Below are positions 1 through 7,272 of a DNA stretch of 15,960 bases, piece by piece. The notes below the pieces were generated by a model. The model was not told where the DNA came from. It ran no database searches and saw only the letters and a list, made by a program, of their open reading frames with translations. The first letter of the stretch is position 1; each line of letters opens with the position of its first letter. The stretch spans positions 1-15,960 of the forward strand of contig SFMJ01000022.1 in NCBI GenBank assembly GCA_004553095.1, written 5' to 3'. Origin of the DNA: Bacteroidales bacterium (lineage in GTDB: Bacteria > Bacteroidota > Bacteroidia > Bacteroidales > Muribaculaceae). The translations under genes and the position numbers were made by a program.

Positions 1-348
1 GCGGAAAACATTAAGCCCTCGGCACGCGGCGAATTGGAGATTACGACCGTCAACCAGCGCTTTCTTCAAGATGGAGAGCTACAGGTGAAGACCCTGCCAC
101 GCGGTTTTGCATGGCTTGACACCGGAACTCACGACTCCCTGTCGGAGGCGTCGATCTATGTCGAAGTGCTCGAAAAGCGTCAAGGTCTGAAGATCGCCTG
201 CTTGGAGGGGATAGCCTACCGCCATGGCTGGATCAGCCGCGAGCGTATGACTGAGATCGCCAAGCCGATGCTCAAGAATGGCTATGGCCAATATCTGATG
301 AAAGTGATCGACGAATTAGATCGCACCGGATGCACCAATCTGGAATAA
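1..348 (+). CDS. rfbA: Glucose-1-phosphate thymidylyltransferase, 3' part only
   Basis: This is the C-terminal part (115 residues) of the enzyme that joins glucose-1-phosphate and dTTP to make dTDP-glucose, the first step of dTDP-L-rhamnose synthesis in the cytoplasm. The frame is open from base 1, so the gene begins outside the window. A full RmlA protein is usually near 290 residues. The recognisable signatures are KPSARGELEITTVN at residues 5-18 of the fragment, followed by RGFAWLDTGTHDSL with the conserved WLDTGT metal/substrate segment, and the family tail HGWISRERM. The TAA stop is at 346-348. rfbC follows after 36 bp in the same direction, so the two are probably one operon. The identification is firm; only the missing N-terminus limits it. 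Confidence 0.95.
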   Translation, partial: AENIKPSARGELEITTVNQRFLQDGELQVKTLPRGFAWLDTGTHDSLSEASIYVEVLEKRQGLKIACLEGIAYRHGWISRERMTEIAKPMLKNGYGQYLMKVIDELDRTGCTNLE

Positions 349-384
349 AAACTCCCGATTTAGAATAAAAAACATAAAAAATAG

Positions 385-936
385 ATGGAAGTAAAGAAGA
401 CCGATATCGAAGGCGTATTGATCATAGAGCCGAAGATATTTCGCGACTCCCGCGGTTACTTCTTCGAGAGCTACTCGGAGAAAGTATTCAAAGAGATGGT
501 GGGTGATATAAACTTCGTTCAAGACAATGAATCCTGTTCAAGCCGAGGCGTGATGCGCGGCTTGCACTTTCAGCGTCCCCCCTACAGCCAGGCCAAGTTG
601 GTGAGGTGTGTACGAGGGAGAGTTCTGGATGTGGCAGTGGACTTGCGCGTCGGATCTCCGACCTACGGCAAGCATGTGGCAGTCGAGCTGACCGAAGAGA
701 ACCATCGTCAATTCTTCATCCCGCGAGGGTTCGCACATGGGTTTGCCGTCTTGAGCGACACGGCAGTGTTCCAATACAAATGTGACAACTACTATGCCCC
801 CGACTATGATGGAGGCATCTCGATCCTCGACGATAGCTTAGGCATCGACTGGGGTATCGACAAATCGGAAGCGATCCTATCTGAGAAAGATACTAAGCAT
901 CCCTATCTCAAAGACTTCGAAAGTCCCTTCAAATAG
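385..936 (+). CDS. rfbC: dTDP-4-dehydrorhamnose 3,5-epimerase
   Basis: The predicted 183-residue cupin-fold enzyme epimerises C3 and C5 of dTDP-4-keto-6-deoxyglucose in the dTDP-L-rhamnose pathway (cytoplasm, normally a homodimer). The length is typical for RmlC. Visible signatures are the N-terminal FRDSRGYFFESY (residues 19-30), GLHFQ with the likely catalytic His61, the FIPRGFAHGF strand (111-120), FQYKC with the conserved Tyr131, and the C-terminal LSEKD segment whose Asp169 would form the His-Asp dyad. The ATG at 385 fits the usual family N-terminus, and an A-rich stretch rather than a Shine-Dalgarno site precedes it. It lies 36 bp after rfbA and 7 bp before the next membrane-protein gene, which suggests co-transcription. 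rfbB and rfbD are not in this window. Confidence 0.96.
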   Translation: MEVKKTDIEGVLIIEPKIFRDSRGYFFESYSEKVFKEMVGDINFVQDNESCSSRGVMRGLHFQRPPYSQAKLVRCVRGRVLDVAVDLRVGSPTYGKHVAVELTEENHRQFFIPRGFAHGFAVLSDTAVFQYKCDNYYAPDYDGGISILDDSLGIDWGIDKSEAILSEKDTKHPYLKDFESPFK

Positions 937-943
937 TCGGAAT

Positions 944-2173
944 ATGCCCCGGATACTTCTGATGATCGGCCTTGTGCTGCTCAGCATCAATCCGACCTGG
1001 ACACAAGGGGAAGCCAACAAGAACTTACTGTTGGCGGCAGCGATGTGTCTCTCGCCCATGGTGTTGCTGATCAAGAATACACGGGTGCTGATGCCACGCA
1101 TCGACCTACCACTCGCAGGTGTAGCCATCATGGTGATGGCTATGCCTGTATTGTTTCATCCCGAGAGTGTGAGGTGGATCACGATGCTCTTCACCGGAGC
1201 ATGGTGTGTCTTCTTCATGATGTTGGCACGCCTGACGCTGATCAGCGGACTGCGAAGCGACGAATTTCAGAAGATGATCCGATGGATCGTCTATGCCTAC
1301 TGCTTGGTGCTGGTGGTCCAACAGATATGCTTGCTGACCGGGATGCCGATTTTGCTAAACGAAGGGGCACATTACGCTCGGCATCCATGGAAATTGAACT
1401 CCCTGTCGGAAGAGCCCTCCCACGCCACGTTGATACTCTCCGTGCTGATGTATTACTACACGAGCACACGTAGGGCAGAAGATTGCCACGAGAGACTATG
1501 GCAAACCATCAAGGAGACGCCATGGCTATGGGTAGCCTTCGGCTGGGGCATCTTCTCGACGGTCAACGCCTCCGCCTATATCCTCGGACCATTGTGTCTG
1601 CTACCCTACATCACCCGACGCAACGTCAAGATGGTAGCGGCGATAATGATCGGCATCGTGGTGCTGATGATGGCGACCCCGGTAGGCAACATCGGGCAAA
1701 TAGGAAGGGTAAAGCGACTTGCCGTCGCCATGATTACGATGGATGAAGAGCGCATCATCGGAGGTGACATAAGTGCCGCCGGGAGAATAGTGCCGAGCAT
1801 ACGTGGGGCAAAATCGATCGACCCGAGCGATCCGGACACCTACGTGGGTCATGGCACAGATGCCGACACACGAGACATGGGACCACGGCCGGGATATCCT
1901 ACCGACAAAGGGTCTGCCGGCATCTTCAGTATATGGTATAACTATGGAGCCATCTGCGCTTTGCTCTTCTGGGTGGTTATCGTGCAAATTACAGCACGTC
2001 GAGAGGAATGGAGCAGCATCGTGATGATGCTCTTGGCGATACAGCTCAGTTCCGACTACAACATGCAACTCCTGTGGGTGGTACTCGGCTATGCCATGGT
2101 TCAGAAACAAATCTTGGGAGGGACAACCTTGCTGACACGATGGGATTGTCAAAAAAATTTTGTATCTTTGTAG
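944..2173 (+). CDS. Polytopic membrane protein, O-antigen polymerase-like
   Basis: This 409-residue integral membrane protein has about ten to twelve hydrophobic segments (roughly residues 3-16, 28-43, 55-71, 77-100, 111-131, 159-172, 192-222, 230-247, 326-350, 354-370, 375-388) and one long hydrophilic loop (about 250-325). The motif SEEPSH at residues 155-160, just before a membrane segment, is typical of Wzy O-antigen polymerases. Together with the single large loop containing arginines (GRIVPSIRG, about 280-288), it suggests a Wzy- or ligase-type role in joining undecaprenyl-linked glycan repeats at the periplasmic face. This is inference: these families share very little sequence. It starts 7 bp after rfbC, consistent with a polysaccharide operon. 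The last codons overlap a probable promoter for the next gene. Confidence 0.62.
   Translation: MPRILLMIGLVLLSINPTWTQGEANKNLLLAAAMCLSPMVLLIKNTRVLMPRIDLPLAGVAIMVMAMPVLFHPESVRWITMLFTGAWCVFFMMLARLTLISGLRSDEFQKMIRWIVYAYCLVLVVQQICLLTGMPILLNEGAHYARHPWKLNSLSEEPSHATLILSVLMYYYTSTRRAEDCHERLWQTIKETPWLWVAFGWGIFSTVNASAYILGPLCLLPYITRRNVKMVAAIMIGIVVLMMATPVGNIGQIGRVKRLAVAMITMDEERIIGGDISAAGRIVPSIRGAKSIDPSDPDTYVGHGTDADTRDMGPRPGYPTDKGSAGIFSIWYNYGAICALLFWVVIVQITARREEWSSIVMMLLAIQLSSDYNMQLLWVVLGYAMVQKQILGGTTLLTRWDCQKNFVSL
2145..2170 (+). promoter_or_regulatory. Probable Bacteroidetes-type promoter before the amidase-like gene
   Basis: TATCTTTG at 2163-2170 matches the Bacteroidetes -7 element TAnnTTTG exactly and follows an A/T run. 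The best upstream match, ATTG at 2145-2148, is only 14 bp away instead of the usual 19-21, so the -33 element is weak. The site overlaps the last codons of the upstream membrane-protein gene. A start just downstream would give a leader of roughly 110 nt for the gene at 2286. Confidence 0.45.
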
Positions 2174-2181
2174 ATTGTGTA

Positions 2182-2204
2182 GTAGTGTGGTAAAAAAGCA
2201 CTAC
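2182..2204 (+). promoter_or_regulatory. Leader hairpin in the 5' region of the amidase-like gene
   Basis: GTAGTG at 2182-2187 is complementary to CACTAC at 2199-2204, and one G-U pair can extend the stem to 7 bp. The loop is A-rich (GGTAAAAAA). No T-run follows, so it does not look like an intrinsic terminator. It sits at the 5' end of the expected leader, where it could affect mRNA stability or translation. The stem is short and could be chance. Confidence 0.3.
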
Positions 2205-2285
2205 CGTCCGACTGTGCATCCCATGGACTCAATGTTCTGACAATCAGAGCATTCGTCAAGGTATGGCATTTTCGAACCATAATAT

Positions 2286-5200
2286 ATGACAAAAAAACAA
2301 AGATACGATAATATGAGATTCAGCAGGATAATCAGCATAATCGTTTGCATCATCTTCACAATAGCCTCTTTTGGGGAGTTTACAACCTACGCAGCTTCGG
2401 GTGAAGCGACAGCGACCTCTCAAGCCAGCAAGAAAAAGAGCAGCAAAAAGAGCAGTTCGAGCAAGAAAAAGAAGAGCAGCACATCGAGCAAAAAGAAGAA
2501 AAAAAGTTCGAGCAAGAAAAAGAAGAGCAAAAAAAGTCGCTCCAAATCAAAATCGAAGAGCAAGCGTAGCAAAAGCAAGAATCGCAAGAAGCGTCGCAAT
2601 GTGGCACGCACCGTCTACAAAGAGACACCCAAAGAGGTGGCACAAAACGACACCTTGACCCTGTCGGTGAACTCAGCCCTGCTGAGACGCATCCCGAAGC
2701 ATCTTGATCCGGGAGGACTACGCATCAACTCCGTCAAGCCCGACAAGATCAAACGCCAAGCCAACGTAGGTCTCAACGACAACTTCACCTACATGCCCCT
2801 GTCGCGCAACGTGATCGACTCCTTGGGTATGATCATCAAAGAGTCACTTCCCGACTCCCTTCGCGACTACAGCGTATACCTGCGAGTTGGCAGCAAACCG
2901 CTGACCTACTACATCCACACCATCGACAAGCTACCGGAGCAATATCGACACAATCCCGACTTCGTCAAAGAGGTCCATCCGTTGGTGAGAGCCACCCGCG
3001 GCATGGACAACGACATCATAGCCATGTGGCACTCCCATGGGCGCTACTACGCCAAAGGGGGCTGGGCATGGCAACGCCCCTTCCTCTTCGAGACAGCAGA
3101 AGATGTCTACACGATGGGATATATATTGCCCTACGTCGTACCGATGTTGGAAAATGCCGGAGCTTACGTGATGTTGCCTCGCGAGCGAGATCCGAACCCC
3201 AACGAAGTGATCGTCGACAACGACACCAACGACGAAGGGCAAATCTTCTCGCAGCCCTACTACAAAGAGATGTCGGGGCGCAATAAATGGGAAACCGGAG
3301 AATATGAAGGCTTCATCTACGACCTTCCCGACTTCCGCGACACCGAGAATCCCTTTGAGAATGGCACCTATCGACAGGTAGCGACCCAGCGAGGGGGGAA
3401 TCCGTCGGTGGCGGCATGGTATGCCGACATCCCCGAAGATGGAGAATATGCCATCTATGTGAGCTACAAAACGCTGACCAACTCCACCACCGATGCCCGC
3501 TACACGGTCAACTACTCCGGGGGATCGAAAGAATATAAAGTAAATCAGACCATGGGAGGAGGTACATGGATCTACCTTGGCACCTTCCCCTTGGAGAGTG
3601 GATATAGCGACGTCGAGCCGGTGGTGACCTTGACCAATCTGACCGATGGCAATGCCGGCACGATAGTCACCGCCGATGCCATCAAGATCGGTGGTGGCAT
3701 GGGCAACATCGCTCGCAGTCCCTATCGCAAAGATATCTACTACGACCCCTCGACTCCCGACAAGAGTGTCAGCGACCCCAAGACTCAGAACGTAGATGAA
3801 GAGGGCGACGAAGAGGGCGACGAAGAGGAAGAAGATGAGGGCGATGACGAAGAAGATGAAGGGGATGAAGAGAGCGTGACGGGAGGTGACGACATCACCG
3901 ACACGATCGATCAGCCTCAGAGCAAAGAAACTGCACCTAAAGAAGATCCTGCCAAGAAAGGGCCGGCGCCCCGCTTCAGCATCTCCGGGATGCCCCGCTT
4001 CGTGGAGGGTGCCAGATACTGGTTGCACTGGGCAGGCTATCCGGAATATGTCTACTCCCCCTATCATGGCAGCGACGACTACAAAGATGACTACACGAGT
4101 CGCGGCCACTGGGTGAACTATCTGGCAGGAGGTTCGCGAGTACTTCCCGATGCCGATGGACTTAACATACCGGTGGATGCCGCCTTTGCGCTCCACAGCG
4201 ATGCCGGCAAGCGCGACAACGACAGTTATGTCGGCACACTTGGCATCTACTTCACACAGAATGGCACGAGCTATGCGGACGGCACTCCGCGCATCAACTC
4301 GCGTATGCTCACCAACCTGATAATGACACAGATATGCAACGACATACGCAAAGAATATGAGCCCAACTGGACACGTCGCTCTATGTGGGATAAATCATAC
4401 GTTGAGGCGCGAGTGCCGGAAGTGCCGACCACACTGATCGAGCTTATGAGCCATCAGAACTATGCCGACATGATGTATGGTCTCGACCCCAACTTCCGCT
4501 TCACCGTAGGGCGCGCCATCTACAAGGGAATAGCCCGCTTCATGGCAGAGAGAAAAGGGAGAAAATTAGTGATCCAGCCCCTGCCGGTGAGCAACTTCAA
4601 GATAAAGCGGAGCAAAGCCGACCACTACCGACTGAGTTGGAATCCGACACCCGACAAACTTGAGCCTACCGCCATGCCCAATCGCTATGTCATCATGGAG
4701 CGCTCGGGCGAAGACTTGGGCTTCCACAAGATCGGCGAAACCCGTTCTACTCACTTTGACATAAAAGTGACCGACCACGACATCCACTCCTTCTATGTAA
4801 TAGCCACCAACGAAGGAGGTGCCTCCTTCCCCTCCGAGACGTTGGCGATAAGAGAGAGCAGCACGGGACAGAAACCGGCGCTGATCGTCAACGGGTTCAC
4901 TCGCGTGAGTGGCCCGGGACACTACTCCGAAGGTGGTAAAGCGGGATTCGACTCCGAGAGCGACTTCGGTGTGCCCTACGTCAGAGACATCTCCTTCACC
5001 GGGCATCAGAACGAGTTCCGTCGCGGTGCGGGCAACAGCTTCGGATTGAGTTACCAGAACTATATCACCAAGGTGATCGCCGGCAACACCTTCGACTACA
5101 CGGCGATCCATGGGCGAGCCCTCGTGGCAGCCGATCCTACCATCGGCTTCGTAAGCACTTCGATCGGCGCTGTCGAATCGGGAGAATACAAGCTCAGCGA

Positions 5201-5750
5201 CTACTTCCTGGTAGACATGATCATGGGAAAGCAGAAGAGCACCGAAGTGGGCAAAGGCTATAGCGGCGTGCACTACAAGACCTTCAGCGAGACTATCCAG
5301 AAGCAGCTTCGACAATATGTCGACAAGGGAGGCAACCTGATGGTGAGTGGCGAATATATCATCTCCGACTTGAACACGACGCGATCGAGCGAAAGCGACC
5401 GTCGCTTTGCCTCCGAGATCTTGGGGTCGGAAGCGGGCGAGAGCGACACGAGCAAATCGGGCACACTTCGCGACTGCATCAGCGGCAAGAAACTGAGTTA
5501 CTCCTCGACGCTCAACTCTAAGCAATATATCGTGGAGCGTCCCGACGTGCTGCTCCCCAGCGAATCAGCCACCACTACCGAGTTCTTGCGCTTCGGCATG
5601 GACGACCGCAGAGCCGGACATATCGTGGATCGCGGCAAAGGAGAAGTGGCAGTGATGACCATCCCCTTGGAATCGCTCAGCGACAATCAAGAGCGAGCAG
5701 TCTTAGTGAAAGAGATCTTAAAACTACTTAACGTAACCCCGCACAAATAG
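2286..5750 (+). CDS. Secreted amidase_3-fold protein with inserted golvesin/xanthan-lyase-like domain
   Basis: This 1154-residue protein belongs to a Bacteroidales family often labelled 'xanthan lyase'. A hydrophobic signal segment covers about residues 11-37 (Met10 is an alternative start). A Lys/Ser/Arg tract follows (about 49-104). An N-acetylmuramoyl-L-alanine-amidase-like fold appears split: WHSHG (248-252, in place of GHGG) and FETAED (268-273) come first, then a beta-rich golvesin-like domain (about 362-470) and an acidic tract (504-529), then ALHSDAG (635-641) and IELMSHQ (718-724). Likely zinc ligands are one of His249/His251, Glu269 and His637; Glu719 would be the catalytic acid. 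A fibronectin-III-like domain (about 765-857) and a C-terminal alpha/beta domain (about 864-1150) complete it. The probable role is cleavage of peptidoglycan or a related amide-linked glycan outside the inner membrane. Activity is inferred from motifs. No T9SS-type C-terminal domain was evident. Confidence 0.72.
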   Translation: MTKKQRYDNMRFSRIISIIVCIIFTIASFGEFTTYAASGEATATSQASKKKSSKKSSSSKKKKSSTSSKKKKKSSSKKKKSKKSRSKSKSKSKRSKSKNRKKRRNVARTVYKETPKEVAQNDTLTLSVNSALLRRIPKHLDPGGLRINSVKPDKIKRQANVGLNDNFTYMPLSRNVIDSLGMIIKESLPDSLRDYSVYLRVGSKPLTYYIHTIDKLPEQYRHNPDFVKEVHPLVRATRGMDNDIIAMWHSHGRYYAKGGWAWQRPFLFETAEDVYTMGYILPYVVPMLENAGAYVMLPRERDPNPNEVIVDNDTNDEGQIFSQPYYKEMSGRNKWETGEYEGFIYDLPDFRDTENPFENGTYRQVATQRGGNPSVAAWYADIPEDGEYAIYVSYKTLTNSTTDARYTVNYSGGSKEYKVNQTMGGGTWIYLGTFPLESGYSDVEPVVTLTNLTDGNAGTIVTADAIKIGGGMGNIARSPYRKDIYYDPSTPDKSVSDPKTQNVDEEGDEEGDEEEEDEGDDEEDEGDEESVTGGDDITDTIDQPQSKETAPKEDPAKKGPAPRFSISGMPRFVEGARYWLHWAGYPEYVYSPYHGSDDYKDDYTSRGHWVNYLAGGSRVLPDADGLNIPVDAAFALHSDAGKRDNDSYVGTLGIYFTQNGTSYADGTPRINSRMLTNLIMTQICNDIRKEYEPNWTRRSMWDKSYVEARVPEVPTTLIELMSHQNYADMMYGLDPNFRFTVGRAIYKGIARFMAERKGRKLVIQPLPVSNFKIKRSKADHYRLSWNPTPDKLEPTAMPNRYVIMERSGEDLGFHKIGETRSTHFDIKVTDHDIHSFYVIATNEGGASFPSETLAIRESSTGQKPALIVNGFTRVSGPGHYSEGGKAGFDSESDFGVPYVRDISFTGHQNEFRRGAGNSFGLSYQNYITKVIAGNTFDYTAIHGRALVAADPTIGFVSTSIGAVESGEYKLSDYFLVDMIMGKQKSTEVGKGYSGVHYKTFSETIQKQLRQYVDKGGNLMVSGEYIISDLNTTRSSESDRRFASEILGSEAGESDTSKSGTLRDCISGKKLSYSSTLNSKQYIVERPDVLLPSESATTTEFLRFGMDDRRAGHIVDRGKGEVAVMTIPLESLSDNQERAVLVKEILKLLNVTPHK
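2424..2597 (+). repeat. Low-complexity Lys/Ser/Arg-coding tract
   Basis: The plus strand here is almost pure purine (AGC/AAG/AAA codons) and encodes about 58 residues that are nearly all Lys, Ser or Arg, directly after the signal segment of the amidase-like protein. The repetition is irregular but could allow in-frame length change. A secreted polycation of this kind could bind LPS, capsule or peptidoglycan; that role is inference. Confidence 0.8.
3795..3872 (+). repeat. Low-complexity Glu/Asp/Gly-coding tract
   Basis: GAAGAGGGCGAC-type repeats encode about 26 residues of Glu, Asp and Gly (residues 504-529 of the amidase-like protein). The tract lies between the golvesin-like insert and the second half of the amidase fold. 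It is in frame, reads as a flexible acidic linker, and could vary in length by replication slippage. Confidence 0.75.
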
Positions 5751-5812
5751 GAAGATAGCCCTAAGAGGGTGAATCCGGTGCAAAAAGAAGACAACAAGAA
5801 TATCGATAAACA

Positions 5813-7264
5813 ATGGAAATAATAAAATTTAGCAACATACGCGACCTGCGCGAGAAGGTCCTCCATGCGGGATTGGAGCAATTCGTGCCGGTGCAAATTG
5901 GCAATCGAGATGTAGAGATCGATGCCATGAGTCTACGGCGAATGGCGAATATAGCCTCCGACATAGACTCGACGCTGACCTACTCCTACCATCGCGATCT
6001 GAAGCCGGATGGGAGCATCGTGAACCACCCGGTGATGGACTATCAGCCGGGGTCGGTGAGAGATGACTTCGACTTCGGTCCCTTGGTGCTGCTGAATGCG
6101 GCAGATGTGCTTGCCGCCACTGAAGATCATCTTGAAGATGCCGACCTGCTCGACGGAGGATGGTATGCCCTGCGCCTGCGCATGACTATGGGACGAATCA
6201 TCACGATGATACCGGAATATCTCTACACAGCCCGCCAGATCGACACTCGCGCCAGCGGCAAAAAGCAACATGACTATGTCGACCCGCGCAATAAGCTCTA
6301 TCAGCAGCAGATGGAACAAGTATTCATCGACCATCTCAAAGATGTCGATGGAGATGTCGACACCTCGATAAGAGAGAATGTGGACTATGCCTCGGAAGAG
6401 TTTCCGGTAGAGGCATCGGTGATCATCCCGGTGAAGAATCGGGCGAAGACCATCCTGGATGCGGTTCACTCTGCATTGGCACAAAAAACAGACTTTGCGA
6501 TGAATGTCATCGTGGTGGACAATGACTCGACCGATGGCACCCGCGAATTATTACGTGGCGTTGACGACGACCGGCTGGTGGTGATCGAAGTGTCGGAGAG
6601 CGAGCACTTGGGCATCGGAGGGTGCTGGAATCGCGCCTTGACCGACGAGCGCTGCGGCAGATTCGCCATACAACTTGACTCCGACGACCTCTACGAGAGC
6701 GAGAAGACCATAGCAGAGATCGTGGATAAATTCTACAGCGGCAACTACGCGATGGTGATCGGCAGTTACACCTTGGTCAACTTCCAAGGGGAGGTGATCC
6801 CGCCGGGACTGATCAGCCATGACGAATGGACCGACGAGCAGGGGCCTAACAATGCCTTGCGCATCAATGGTCTTGGGGCACCGAGAGCCTTCTTCACGCC
6901 GGTGGCGCGCAAGATACTCTTCCCCAACGTAAGTTATGGCGAAGACTATGCGATGGCGCTACGCATCTCGCGCGACTATCGGATAGGGCGCATATTCCAC
7001 TCCCTCTACCTCTGTCGGCGCTGGGAGGGGAACTCTGATGCCGACCTGAGCATCGAGAAAGTCAATGCCAACAACTCCTACAAAGACTGCTTGCGATCAT
7101 TCGAGCTCTACACGCGTATGAAGCGTAATTGCGAAGAGAGAGGCCAAGAAAACTTCATTTGGGGTGCAGATGGCAATATATTGCAAATACCCTTGGATAT
7201 GATCGATAATATCGATGATGACATCGACGATATTGACGATATTGACGAGGAGGATATTGACTAA
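5813..7264 (+). CDS. GT2-family glycosyltransferase with extra N-terminal domain
   Basis: This 483-residue, apparently cytoplasmic protein has no signal peptide or membrane segment. Residues about 200-435 form a GT-A/GT2 domain: ASVIIPVKNR (201-210), VIVVDNDSTDGT (232-243), the DxD-type metal site QLDSDD (287-292), GEDYAMALRI (376-385) as the likely catalytic-base region, and RRWEGNSDADL (402-412). Residues about 40-145, including DYQPGSVRDDFDFGPL (76-91), resemble the acceptor half of another GT2 fold without its nucleotide-binding half; this is my reading. The C-terminus ends in an Asp/Ile repeat tail (462-483). It probably transfers a sugar from a nucleotide donor; donor and acceptor cannot be told. 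It is 62 bp after the amidase-like gene and 8 bp before the DUF4922 gene, so it is very probably in an operon with the latter. Confidence 0.85.
   Translation: MEIIKFSNIRDLREKVLHAGLEQFVPVQIGNRDVEIDAMSLRRMANIASDIDSTLTYSYHRDLKPDGSIVNHPVMDYQPGSVRDDFDFGPLVLLNAADVLAATEDHLEDADLLDGGWYALRLRMTMGRIITMIPEYLYTARQIDTRASGKKQHDYVDPRNKLYQQQMEQVFIDHLKDVDGDVDTSIRENVDYASEEFPVEASVIIPVKNRAKTILDAVHSALAQKTDFAMNVIVVDNDSTDGTRELLRGVDDDRLVVIEVSESEHLGIGGCWNRALTDERCGRFAIQLDSDDLYESEKTIAEIVDKFYSGNYAMVIGSYTLVNFQGEVIPPGLISHDEWTDEQGPNNALRINGLGAPRAFFTPVARKILFPNVSYGEDYAMALRISRDYRIGRIFHSLYLCRRWEGNSDADLSIEKVNANNSYKDCLRSFELYTRMKRNCEERGQENFIWGADGNILQIPLDMIDNIDDDIDDIDDIDEEDID
7196..7261 (+). repeat. Short in-frame Asp/Ile repeat at the end of the GT2 gene
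   Basis: Near-repeats of GATATTGAC and GATGATATC-like 9-mers encode an acidic tail made almost only of Asp, Ile and Glu. Two exact GATATTGAC copies abut at 7229-7246. The 9-bp period keeps the reading frame, so slippage would change tail length without breaking the gene. Confidence 0.7.
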
Positions 7265-7272
7265 ATTTCTAA

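Noticed and set aside
2424..2597. Histone H1-like DNA-binding tail
   Set aside because: The Lys/Ser tract follows a signal segment, so the protein is predicted to leave the cytoplasm.
2931..4196. 421-residue minus-strand open frame opposite the amidase-like gene
   Set aside because: Antisense shadow with no domain. The plus-strand frame has a signal segment and motifs across the same region. The 319-residue minus frame at 4566-5525 is rejected for the same reason.
2286..5750. True xanthan lyase activity
   Set aside because: The name used for this family comes from an accessory domain. The catalytic motifs seen are amidase-like, and no polysaccharide-lyase domain was recognised.
5757..5775. 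CCCTAAGAGGG as a terminator after the amidase-like gene
   Set aside because: A 4-bp stem with a 3-nt loop and no T-run is too weak.
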